A stretch of DNA of 64,000 bases from Shinisaurus crocodilurus. Taxonomy: Eukaryota; Chordata; Lepidosauria; Squamata; Shinisauridae. The stretch covers positions 237,799,546 to 237,863,545 of the forward strand of contig CM037878.1 in NCBI GenBank assembly GCA_021292165.1, given 5' to 3'. Below the pieces are notes generated by a model that saw only the letters and a program-made list of their open reading frames with translations, was not told the DNA's origin and did no database searches. Shown here piece by piece: positions 11,449-21,700 of the stretch; the first letter of the stretch is position 1, and each line of letters begins with the position of its first letter. A program made the position numbers and the translations under genes.

Positions 11449-11854
11449 GGGCCGGTTCGCACAACCCAGGCTGCGGGCAGGGGAGGCACCACGGGGTGAT
11501 CTGCGGAGTCCAGCGGGGCGCCGCAGATGATCGGAGCCCCGCGTGTGTGGGTGGGCCCCGGTGGAGCCAGCAGTCTCCGCACCGCAGTGCGGGTCTCCCG
11601 GAGCTAGGGGGCGGGGCCCCGGGATGCCCAGAGGGGCCGTTTGCCCCTATAGGCTGGAGCGGCGGCAGCTCCGGCCGCTCTGGGCTGCCGCCTCTGTGCG
11701 GCCCCCGTGGAACGGCCACCCACTGTTCGCATGGCAGGGTGTCCACGCGTGGTAGGGGCTTCCCCTCTACCACTCATGGTCACTTTGCATGCGTCCCACG
11801 CGCGGCCGTCCCACTTCTGCTCCCCCGTGGTTCCCGTGTCGTGTGAACACGCCC
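11449..11854. mobile_element. GC-rich Harbinger-like MITE with TTA TSD
   Basis: Left end GGGCCGGTTCGCACAA and right end GTGTGAACACGCCC are imperfect inverted repeats, flanked on both sides by TTA (11446-11448 and 11855-11857). A TWA duplication is typical of the PIF/Harbinger superfamily. The interior is far more GC-rich than its surroundings and carries several palindromic blocks. Open frames inside it on both strands show no protein motif. Confidence 0.65.
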
Positions 11855-11857
11855 TTA

Positions 11858-13295
11858 GTCTTATTGATCTTCTGTTAGTCCTTCAATGTTTTGCTTACAA
11901 TAGTATGTAGTAGCTCCTCCTCATTATTTTGGGGTTATTCCAAGAGGGAGCTCCAGGAGATGCTGAACATCTGGCAATTTCAGAAGTCATCCTGGGTGAA
12001 CAGTAAATATGGGCTTTCTCAATTTGGGCACTTGGGGCCCAACTAAATACTCTTCTATTTGCTTGTGACCAATTCCAATTGTTTGATGCCTGTTTTGCAA
12101 TGAATAACATTTGTGTGTGGCTTGATTTGAAGTCCAAGCATTTGATCCCACATTTTTGAGGGGGTAGGGGGGAAGCAGGTCCTGTCTCGTTTGTATAACT
12201 GGATCACATCAACAAAGAATGCTGTTGCTGTATCCAGTAGGACATTTTATATCTATCAGTGCACTAAAATCTTCATATTATGTCTTCATCAGTCCTAAGA
12301 TCTTATTATGTCTGTGGATCCTGGCTAGCATTTTTGACTGGAAACATGCTTTGGTAACTTTGTTCATTCCTATGTGGGACATTCCAAAAGAGATGAAATA
12401 TGTTTCAATTGTGCCTATTTTCTTCATAATCACTACCTGTGTGTTTGCCTTTTGAGGATGCACAGTTCAAATTTTGTTAGTGTGATTTACTAGTGTTGTC
12501 ATTCTTCAGGGTCCATCTGATGATTTTTCCTTTCCTATACATGCTTAGAAGTCATTGTTCATAACTTCAGTAATAGGTTATAGCAGTGGGTTCCACATAG
12601 TGCTACCCCAAGTATTTTTTTAAAGTAGCAAATGCAATTGGTGTAGAAGATTACTCCTATAGACACCTGGGCAAAAAAATTATGGTGCTGGTTTGGATCT
12701 AATAAGTAATAACCTCTGTAATGTTAGGCCCTCCAAATTTAAGAAACCTCCCATTATTCAAAAAAGTATAAAGAAATCAGAAATAGTTACTAAGTATTCC
12801 ATTGCTCTTTTTAGTAAAAGTATACCTTATGCTTCTGTCACAAATTCAATGCTAGATGATTAAAAGTGAAGTAACGAAAGAGAATAAAAACTTATGATGG
12901 AAGAATATTTCACTTAAATGTTTTTGCTAATAGCAAGATAACATACTTTTGGCAAATGAAAACTATAGTCTTTCAAATATTGTGCTCCCCCTCCCTTCAA
13001 ATGATGTGTTTATCTTTTAAATGCCTTGGAATAAAGATATACAGCTGGAGGGAAACCAACTGCGCAAGGAGATTAATGTCAAGAGATAAAAGAAGGGGAG
13101 TAGTTCTCTGCCAATAGGTAATTTGGAAAGTTCATATGTTTGCAAACCTGAATACTGAATATGAATAGCCTGCACTTTTCAAAAAAGCACAAATCGATCA
13201 AAATTAAGAACCCACACATCTGGATTTTTTTCAAAAAGCTAGGATTAAATTGTATTTCTTTTTTCTAAAATAATACTTAGAATTCATATATCTAT
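11858..13295. other. Intergenic, no recognised feature
   Basis: AT-rich sequence. Open frames here (for example 12219-12455 + and 12278-12463 -) have no recognisable domain or flanking splice context. Confidence 0.45.
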
Positions 13296-13495
13296 GGCTG
13301 CAATCCTATGCACATTTACCAAGATGGCAACCCCCATTAAGCAAAGTAGGACTTGCTTCTGAAGGGTTTTACTGCAATTTTTTTCCCTACCCTTCTTCCA
13401 AGAAACTCCAGGTGATGCATACGGTGTTCCCAACACCCCACATATATCCACAGAACCACCGTTAGGTAAGTTAGGCTGAAAGATAGCCATTTGTC

Positions 13496-13631
13496 CAGGA
13501 CTCTCCAACCTTGGGTCCCCAGATGTAGCTGGACTACAACTCCCAGAACCCCTTGCCATTAGCCATGCTGGCTGGGTATGCTGGGAGCTGTAGGCCAGCA
13601 ACATCTGGGGACCCAAGGGTGGAGAGCCCTG
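13496..13631. mobile_element. Short hAT MITE, near-palindromic
   Basis: Left CAGGACTCTCCAACCTTGGG and right CCCAAGGGTGGAGAGCCCTG are inverted repeats that continue into GTCCCCAGATGT and its complement. The flanks CATTTGTC (13488-13495) and CATTAGTC (13632-13639) match at seven of eight bases, fitting a hAT 8-bp target duplication. Confidence 0.78.
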
Positions 13632-13718
13632 CATTAGTCCAAGGTCATCTAATGTGCTTTGTGGAGAAAAAGCGTCAGAGTTTCCTGCACCACACACATA
13701 CACACACACCTCCACAAG

Positions 13719-14361
13719 TGTAAACAAGTATAATCCCAGGTGGGGGCTGGGAAATGCAAAATGTACATAGTTACTCTGATGACTCCTGACGCCGCAGAGT
13801 CTCCCATGGCCGGTGCCACAGCTATTTGCATGCAAATGTGGCAAAGAACCACCCCTCCCCTGCCTGGCACAGATGAAGTTCATCCTGATTGGCTAAAGAC
13901 ACCTGGGCTACTGAAAGGAGGGGAGGGGGGAAGAATCTATACTGCTGCTGTGGCTTCTGGTTTGGGTTGTTGTCTGCACACTTTCGCGGGAGTAGGGCTT
14001 TTGGCTGAGGCAGGCTCTAAAGACCAACCCCCAGGTAAAAGGAGTAAGGGCCTGGGTATTTATACAGTAAAGGAACTAGCTTTTGTTATTTTGTAGCTCT
14101 ACTGTATATACCAAAGTGTCTCCCCACCTTTCTCCCTCTTCCCTCATTCCCCACCTTTTATTGTAATCTGTTTACCTTAAATAAACTTTCCTGGGTTTAC
14201 CCCACACGGTGTGTGTGGTTCCTCTGTGGTTCAGTGCTAAATCCAGTGTATAGACAAGGGCAAGGCCCTGAGAGAATCAGGGTCAAGACGGCAGAGCTAA
14301 GGCTGGCAGTTTGCACCTTTGATCTCGGGTCTTGAGTAAAGGACCAGTTGGCAGTCCTTCA
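13719..14361 (+). mobile_element. Candidate solo LTR with 4-bp TSD
   Basis: The segment starts TGTAAACAAG and ends CAGTCCTTCA, giving TG...CA, and is flanked by CAAG (13715-13718 and 14362-14365). Inside, a TATTTATA box near 14056 is followed by AATAAA at 14180-14185 and a GT-rich stretch, the U3-R-U5 order expected of an LTR. The 4-bp duplication is short enough to arise by chance. No internal retroviral region or second LTR is present, so only a solo LTR is proposed. Confidence 0.5.
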
Positions 14362-14365
14362 CAAG

Positions 14366-16940
14366 CTTCATGGCTAATAGTGAAATCCTATAGATGTTTA
14401 CTCAGAAGTAAACATTAGTAATATTTATTATCATAATCGTCATCTTGAAAAGAAACATAAATTCAGTCATTTCACTTGAACACTAGTATTCAAAATGCTT
14501 CACAGTGATTATCTTGTCATAATTCTTACAATAACACTGGTCAATATTATCCCCATATTGCTGCAGATGGGGGGGGGGGCTGAGGGATGCTTATCAAAGG
14601 CCACCTAATAGTAGATGCAAGTTTTGAACCAGGAATTTTCTGAGTGATTTGTAGTTCATCTTAGCTGCTATGTTACAAAAGTGATTGCTAGTTTTAAAAT
14701 GCAATTAGTGGAACATTCTCAGCTGCAAAGAGAAAAGAGGAAGAGAAAACATCATTCGTTACTTATAACATATGTTTGTTGACAGTTGCCTAGATAGATA
14801 TATTGATATATTTTTTTATCTATTTCCAGTGTAGTTGACCTGATAGTTCTTTTGTTGTTGTAAAATAATTGTGAAATATCAAAAGAAACAAATTAAAAAG
14901 AAACAGCCAACAGTGGAACCCAGTGCATGTTTACTTGAAAGTAAGTCTCACTGAGTTCATGGGGCTTACTCCCTACTAAGAGTACTTATGATTGCACTCT
15001 CAGTAAATGTTTAGAAAATCACAGGACGAAAAACTGGATCCATCAAATAAATGACAGGATCAAAGTAACAGTATCAGAGCATCAAAGTAGCATCACAGCT
15101 TGTGATGTTGCCCTGTATTAAAAGCTAGTTCAGATCCCTATGCCAGCACATCAGCAAGAATCAGCAGTTTTGTTATCACTAGTGAGCGCCTCTACTGCCA
15201 CGTGCAATGTAGTGGCATCAGGCAAAGCTATGGAACTGAATGGAGAGGGGGCAGAATTGGGAATGGGAAACTCATCTGATACCTGAATTTGAAGCTCACC
15301 CCTTTCTGAAGATTCAGGGCGTGTAGCAACAAAATGAAAATGCAGATATAGTCTGTGAGGCATACAAGATACTTCAGTCAGCAAAGAGCCAGCTGCAGTG
15401 GAGCAACTCTATGTACCTCAGATATGATAGCAATAAAGCGTTTTAAGAATGATGTGCAGAAGGACCTTCCCCACTTGTCTCGTCATTGTAGCTAGCTACC
15501 TCAGTATATGCCACTTCATCATGCCTGGTTGCAGCTACACAGATCTACAAGCTTTATGTGTAAGAATCAGATTTGGAGATAGGATTGCTGGATAAAAATG
15601 TCCAAAACAAGGGTGGCTACAGAGCTGTGGTGTCTGTTTTGTAGAGTCCTCTGAAGACATAACATTATGAAATGAAGAGCTTTCTTCCAACTATAGACGA
15701 TCTGGTTAACTTATCAAGAATGCAGAAAGATATCAGAACATGAAAAAGACTTGCCACTGAAGCCTACTTAACAAAGTGTCTCTAATTTCCAAGGTAATTA
15801 TGTCATTATATGCACTAACCAGTATTGATTTCTATTCTGAAGTTATTTTGAATATGCAGCTAGATGGATATTACTAAAAAGATTTTATAAAAAATAATGA
15901 AAACTTGCTGGGTTTTTTTTTAAAGCAATACTATGTTGCTTCCAGGAAAATTAGACTATATTTCATTACAATTTTGGCATATGCCTGCATATGTCAGTGT
16001 ACATCATTGGGATGTGATTATAAGGTGAAACAACAACAGGAAATATTTCTATGCAAGATTATAAGGCTATTATAGTAAGAAACACAATTTTCTTTCAGCA
16101 CATAGGTCTCTTATCTTGTAATGACAATTACCACTAAACTGTCACATGATATCTCTACATATGCATTAAGAAACTACTTATTTAAAAAGAAAGAGAAAAA
16201 AATATATTTTATGGAAGACTGAGCCAAAACTGCTGTCACTTTTTAAATTTCCTGCTTTTTCAGTTTACGTTTCGTGGCCCTTTCAAAACATTCATTTATG
16301 TTCATCAATAGTGTTCACTGCATGGTTGTTCAGTAATATGCAGACATCATGTCTCCTGGCGTAACATTTTGTGTACATTGTATGGTGTTTTATTGGCTGT
16401 ATCGACCCATGTGGGTTGATTTGCTCAAGATGTCATTACCTAATATTAATTGGTTTGTTGTGTAATATATTGATCGTATATAGTCGTACAATTTTATTGA
16501 TGGAAGTCAACTGGGTTAGCAGAAGGCAGTAAGCAAGAGCCTCAGTGGCCCTTGCAGCAGTGATGGGGTGGCAACTCCCATTCCTCATATGCAATATACC
16601 CCTACCCTAATAATTGGCAAGTGCAAAAGGAGGCACCCAACAAGTTCAAATGAACATTATTATTTTTTAAAAAAACAGAGAACTTATTTGGTGAATAATT
16701 TTGCTAGTTCATAAGTGCACATTCAATATGAAACACCATCACCACAAAAAATCTGGCGCAGCTTTCATTTTATTCTGCTCTCTGGCATTTGCACAGCATC
16801 TGTTAGTTTTATGAAGCGTGTTGCACAGAACCGTTGGGCTGGAAGGGATCTGAAATTCAGGTACTTTAGTCCTGGATAATCTGCATATCTCTAACACTTT
16901 ACCCCATAAGATTCTTCTCTAAGCAGAATGCAAGAGAGCC
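14366..16940. other. Intergenic, no gene seen
   Basis: No supported exon. At 14925-15000 there is a copy of the common short repeat that contains AGTAAGTCTCACTGAGTTC and ends in ATGATTGCACTC. A 77-codon open frame on the - strand at 15151-15384 has no recognised homology. Confidence 0.45.
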
Positions 16941-16942
16941 TG

Positions 16943-17290
16943 ACTTTATTTATTAATTACATTTCTAATCTGCCCAACAACCAATGTTCTCTGGGCAGAT
17001 GACAGTTAAAAGATAGAAACAGTTAAAAATATAAAACACAAATACAAATATTTAAAAGAATAAAATACAATACAATCCAAAACAACAAACAGCACATGAA
17101 TCGATAAAGCAGCCATAAAAATCTAGAACTAGGTCTCTAAAATGCCTGGGAGAAAAGAAAGGTTTTTGCCTGGTGCTGAACATAGCAACATAGGCGCCAG
17201 GGTGAACCTCCTTGGGGAGTTCATTCCATAAGTGGGGTGCCACAACAGAGAAGGCCCTCTCTCCTGTAGTCACATTAAAATCAGGATGGG
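16943..17290 (-). mobile_element. L2-like LINE 3' fragment
   Basis: The - strand encodes GERAFSVVAPHLWNELP, the conserved L2 C-terminal segment, followed by a 3' UTR and an AT-rich tail (TTATTTATTAATTACATT on the + strand). It is 5'-truncated, as most LINE copies are. Confidence 0.75.
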
Positions 17291-17681
17291 ATGCCAGCTT
17301 CTGTATGAGGGCAGTTCAATTCTCCATTGGGTCTGAGGCCTGGTGTGCTCACTTTCATAACACTGACATCACCTAGCTTCACAATTATGCAGCACATGAT
17401 CTAATGCATAATTTTGTACTCCTGTCAGGTCTCCCCTTACCCGCCTTTTTTCTAAACTAAACAATCCCAGACAGGATTGTGGTATTCCAGTCAAGGAAGC
17501 CCACGCTTGCACTGACCCTTCCGCATCTGTCCACATAGAAAATGCAGGTATTCACCTGTTGTGCATGCAGCCTACAAGTCAAGGGGAGAAAACGAGCCCT
17601 TGTTCCTCCCAGACATTTGTTTTGTGCCTCTCCAGCACTGTTGCTTGCATTACCGAATTAGAGGGACAGCTTTTACTTTAG

Positions 17682-17819
17682 CGAAATCTTCCCCAACCTG
17701 GTGCCCTCCAGATGTTTTGGACTACAATTCTCATCATCCCTGACCATTAGCCATGTTGGCTGGGACTGATGGGAATTGTAGTCCAAAACATCTGTGGCGC
17801 ACCAGGCTGGGTAAGGCTG
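17682..17819. mobile_element. Short hAT-type MITE
   Basis: The segment is a near-palindrome: CCCCAACCTGGTGCCCTCC and CCAGATGTTTTGGACTAC on the left are matched by GTAGTCCAAAACATCTG and GCACCAGGCTGGGTAAGG on the right. The same family lies at 46917-47057, and 13496-13631 resembles it. Confidence 0.65.
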
Positions 17820-18224
17820 CCCTAGGACCTAGGCCATGCCAACATACCCGGAAGGCTTGTAGATTGGGATTAGGAAACCCTGTGAGGTTGCATCAAACGG
17901 TACAAAATCCATCAGATTAATAACCCTTACTCCTGACTGTTTCAACATTTTGAATTTAGGATTCGCTGACTCATTCCAAAATGCTGATATAGGTTTTTAA
18001 AAGTTTAATTCTCCAGATTGAAGCTACTAGTTTGTCGCATTTCCTCAAAAAACACCCAGTTTAAATTGGATTCCCGCCGTTTTTTGTGTGAGCATTTCAA
18101 CTGCTCCATTTCTTTAGGCGACTGTACCTCGACAGTCAACGTTTTTGGCGCTGTTTTCTTTTTGTTTTTTTACTACCACCTCCCCAAAAAACGCAGGGGA
18201 GAGGAGTGGGGCAGGATTACGTTC

Positions 18225-18780
18225 CTCTCACCCACCAATGAGATCGCAGTTCGTGAGAATCGGAAACGGCCGTGACAGGGAACTGGTGGCGGCTACGGGG
18301 AGGGGGAAAGCGCTTGCCCGCGTAACCGTTCCACGCGCGCCCCGTCACGTGTAATATAATCGCGCTCCCCACGCGAGCAGCTCCATTCACGTGTAGAGCG
18401 GAGGCAGCACGCCGGCACCACCGCACCGAACCCTGCGCGCGACTGAAGCCGAAGCCCGTTTCCGGGCAGAGAAGACGGGAGGCGGAGGCGGGGAGGGACG
18501 GCTCTCGCCTAGCCCAGCTCCTCCTCCTCCCCCACCCACCGCGGTCCCTCCCGACCGGCGGTTGCCTCAGCCTCTCCCGAGCGCGGGAGGCGGGTTTTTC
18601 TCTCTTTCTCTCTCTCTCTGCTGAAGCAGCTTCCAGGTCACCTGAGAAGCAGGAAGGAGCCCGGTGGCCCAATTCAGCCCGCTGCTGGCCCGCTGTCGCC
18701 GCCGCCATGGCCTCGCTTTTCAAGAAGAAAACAGTGGACGGTGAGTGCTGGCGGATCTTTGTCTTGTGGTGGTCTCCGCC
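18225..18780 (+). promoter_or_regulatory. CHMP2B: CHMP2B CpG-rich promoter and 5' UTR
   Basis: A sharply GC- and CpG-rich block surrounds the first CHMP2B exon. It contains a CCAAT box at 18235-18239, two CACGTG E-boxes at 18346-18351 and 18388-18393 (both in the context CACGTGTA), several GC boxes (GGAGGCGGGG near 18480-18495) and a pyrimidine-rich CT tract at about 18596-18620. The start codon follows in the context GCCGCCATGG. There is no canonical TATA box, as expected for a housekeeping ESCRT gene. The transcription start is not visible from sequence; it probably lies between 18400 and 18650. Confidence 0.75.
18707..18740 (+). CDS. CHMP2B: CHMP2B coding exon 1
   Basis: It encodes MASLFKKKTVD plus the first base of the next Asp codon. 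The ATG stands in a strong Kozak context (GCCGCCATGG), and the exon ends at ACG before GTGAGT. This short basic N-terminus is the amphipathic membrane-inserting helix of ESCRT-III proteins. Intron 1 is 21,174 bases and begins with a canonical donor. Confidence 0.96.
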
Positions 18781-21700
18781 GCTGGCACTGTCACGGTGGG
18801 GTCTCTTTCTCCGGCCTGGGGGTGACCATCCCCCCCGTTAGCCCCCTGGCGTCACCGTCCCCTTCCTCTCGTGACAGGCGCAGATTCCTTGACTTCACCT
18901 CCCCCGCCCCCCATCGCCTCAGGTCGCCCCTGGCTCTGTCAGGAGCTTTTGAGGGAGGCTGTAGTTCAGGGAGTAGTAGCCAGTGTTTGCCAGTACTGCA
19001 AGGAATACCAGTGCTTCACTGTTTCCCATTCCATTCACGTCTATATCGCGCTGAAATGGGGGTTCTCTGATGTTAAGGCGACAGGGGTTCAGCATAGTTG
19101 CGCCTGTTGAGCTCGTCTGCCCCTAGCAGATTCTGTCTTCGCTTCTTCCATCGAAATACTCGCCTTTACCCCCACTAATCCTAGTTACACGCTGTCTTGG
19201 CGTTTCCTGGACTGGGCTCCTTCAGTGCGACACTAGACTTGTACATATCTATGCAGGCTTGGTCTCTTATCTGTCTAGGTGGCTCTGGTTGTTATTTATG
19301 CTTTGAAGACACACACACAGAGCATGACTCATCCTATAATCATATGTGGAAGTGTTACGTACAATATAATATGGTAACACACACACAGGCAAAACCACCT
19401 TAAGGAACCGATACATCAGGTTATTGACTAACTAGGGCTGTGATTCCATTCCATGTTATTCCCACCTGGGAATAGACCCCACTGAACACAGTGAGATTTG
19501 CTTCCAAGTAAACATACAAAGGAGTACACTGTTCAAATGGAAAAGGAATTAGTACAGATAATGCTGTGAACCACTTCTTAAAAGGTATGAAAAGATTTTT
19601 AATGGCTGCTTTTTACAGCAATTCTGAGAAATGGTTAGAAATACTTGTTCTTTTTTTTAAAAAAAGACTAAATCAAGGCAATTTCCAGAGTCCTGAAAAA
19701 GCAAAGAAACAGGATTCATTGTCTCATTCAAAAATAAGCTTTTTTTTCCAATCTGGAACTGCCAGCCAGGGCACATCAGTGTTGGCACAGAGTTGGAAAG
19801 CTGGTTCCTAGAGCAACAAAAGCTCTTAGTGTTCTGTTCAAAAAATGATATCCTTTCTTAGTATTGCTGCATACTGGTTGATATAAGCGTGCCTTCATTG
19901 TCACCTAAGGATCTTATGTGAGAGGTGTGTACACACACTTGAGCCTACTATTGATGTCTAAAGCAGTAATCAGAGAAAAAAAAGGCAGAAATTGTGTATT
20001 TTGCTTGAGGGCTGTTTTTTTTCTCCAGTTCAGAGTAAGTCACTTCAGAGGAATGCTTTGAATTGCATTGAAGCAGGTGGTTTATTTAGAGGTAAAGGGC
20101 AAATGTGACTATTGCAACATGCACTTTTGTCTTTTAGCTTGTGTAAATGGAGTCCTTAAATCACAACAAGATGTGTTTGTGTGATCTTTGCTAAAGTTGA
20201 ATTTTTTGTATGTATCATGGACTGTTGTTATCCTGTTGTTATCACTTACATCTATTTGTTTTAATGCTGGCTATGTATTCTATTCATAAGTCAATATGTG
20301 GACACATTTTTATTTTTTTGCAATTGGTTATGGAGAAAAGGCAACATATATTTATTTTTAAATATGTGTATACTGCTTTTCAGCCATAATGGATCTCAAA
20401 GCAGTTTGAAGTAATAAAATCAGATCTATAGGCAGATGATATTGCCTTCACAATGACAAATCTGAAATGCCTGGTAATATTTGGTATTGTGTGGGTTCTG
20501 GCTCCACTGAAAGGTGGTGTTGGCAAAGGGGATACTGGGTGGGAGCAGATGTTTTCCAGAGTCCTCTCTTCAGCCCACCAAGTGTTCCTACTGCCATGAC
20601 CTCTCTGAGCAGATGGTATCAATGGCTCCTACCACTTAGAACTTTCAGAAGCTATGACTGTTAGAGGCACTGATGTATAAAGTTCACTCCCCGGGCCTCC
20701 TGCTGCTGCTGAATCTTACCATATTACTACTCATTAATTGCATTGCACCAAACAGGAATTTAGTATTTTCCATATCTCACCTGGGAGTGCAGGATTTGAT
20801 GGCGCAGCTGGTTTTCTTAGCTTTTCACTGATATAAATTTCAAGGAGTTACCACCTTTGTGTAGCATCTTGTCAAGCTGAACTTATAGATTTCATAGATC
20901 ATAGAGCCTACAAGGAGCCTACAAGGCTATTGAGTCCAACCTCCTGCTCAATGCAAGAAACTAGAGGAGGGGTCTCCCATCCAAGTAATAACCAGGCCTG
21001 ACCCTGCTTAGCGTTCCACGCTCAGACAAGCTGAGCCAGCGTAAGCCACAGGCCTGTATACAATAATACCTTATATTGCGCGCATAATTCGTTCTGGAAC
21101 CATGCTTGTAATCCAAAACACTCGTATATCAAAGCAAATTTCTCCATAAGAAATAATGGCAACTCAGACGATTTGTTCTGCCTCGCCTCGGAGGAAGGGG
21201 TTTGGGATGTCGCCATCGCTGCTGATTCTCTTGAATCAGCAGATGGGTAGTGGAGCCAACCGCTAGCAAAGGAAGTGAAGAGAAAGCAGCAGCGGCGGCA
21301 GCACCATGAGCCTCCCAGCGCCGGGCTAGAGAGAGAGAGTGCGCAAAGGAGGGAGGGAAAGGCGTGTTTTGCTTGTGGCCACCTGGGAGGCTCCTGCACG
21401 GAGCCCCGTGGAGGCGAGGCGCAGTGCGGTCGCTCGCTCAGCCAGCGCCTCGCACTGCTATGCTGCCTCCCGGGCGACCACAAGCAAAACACGCCTTTCC
21501 CTCCCTCCTTCACGCATTCTCTCTCTCTAGCTTGGCGCTGGGAGGCTCATGGTGCTGCCGCCACTGCTGCTTTCTCTTCACTTCCTTTGCTAGCGGTTGG
21601 CTCCACTACCCATCTTGAGGCTCTTTCTTTCCCCCTTGGATGGGATTCATGCCTTTTTCCTCCTGGGGGTGGGGAAATTAAAGCCGCCACCGCTGCCAAA

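Noticed and set aside
12219..12455. Hydrophobic 78-codon frame resembling a membrane protein
   Set aside because: AT-rich DNA readily gives hydrophobic translations; no start context, splice sites or homology are visible.
13740..14096. 118-codon open frame
   Set aside because: Lies inside the candidate solo LTR; no recognisable protein, no splice context.
18217..18723. 168-codon open frame on the - strand across the CHMP2B promoter
   Set aside because: Antisense CpG-island frame without motif; Arg/Ala-rich composition follows from GC content.
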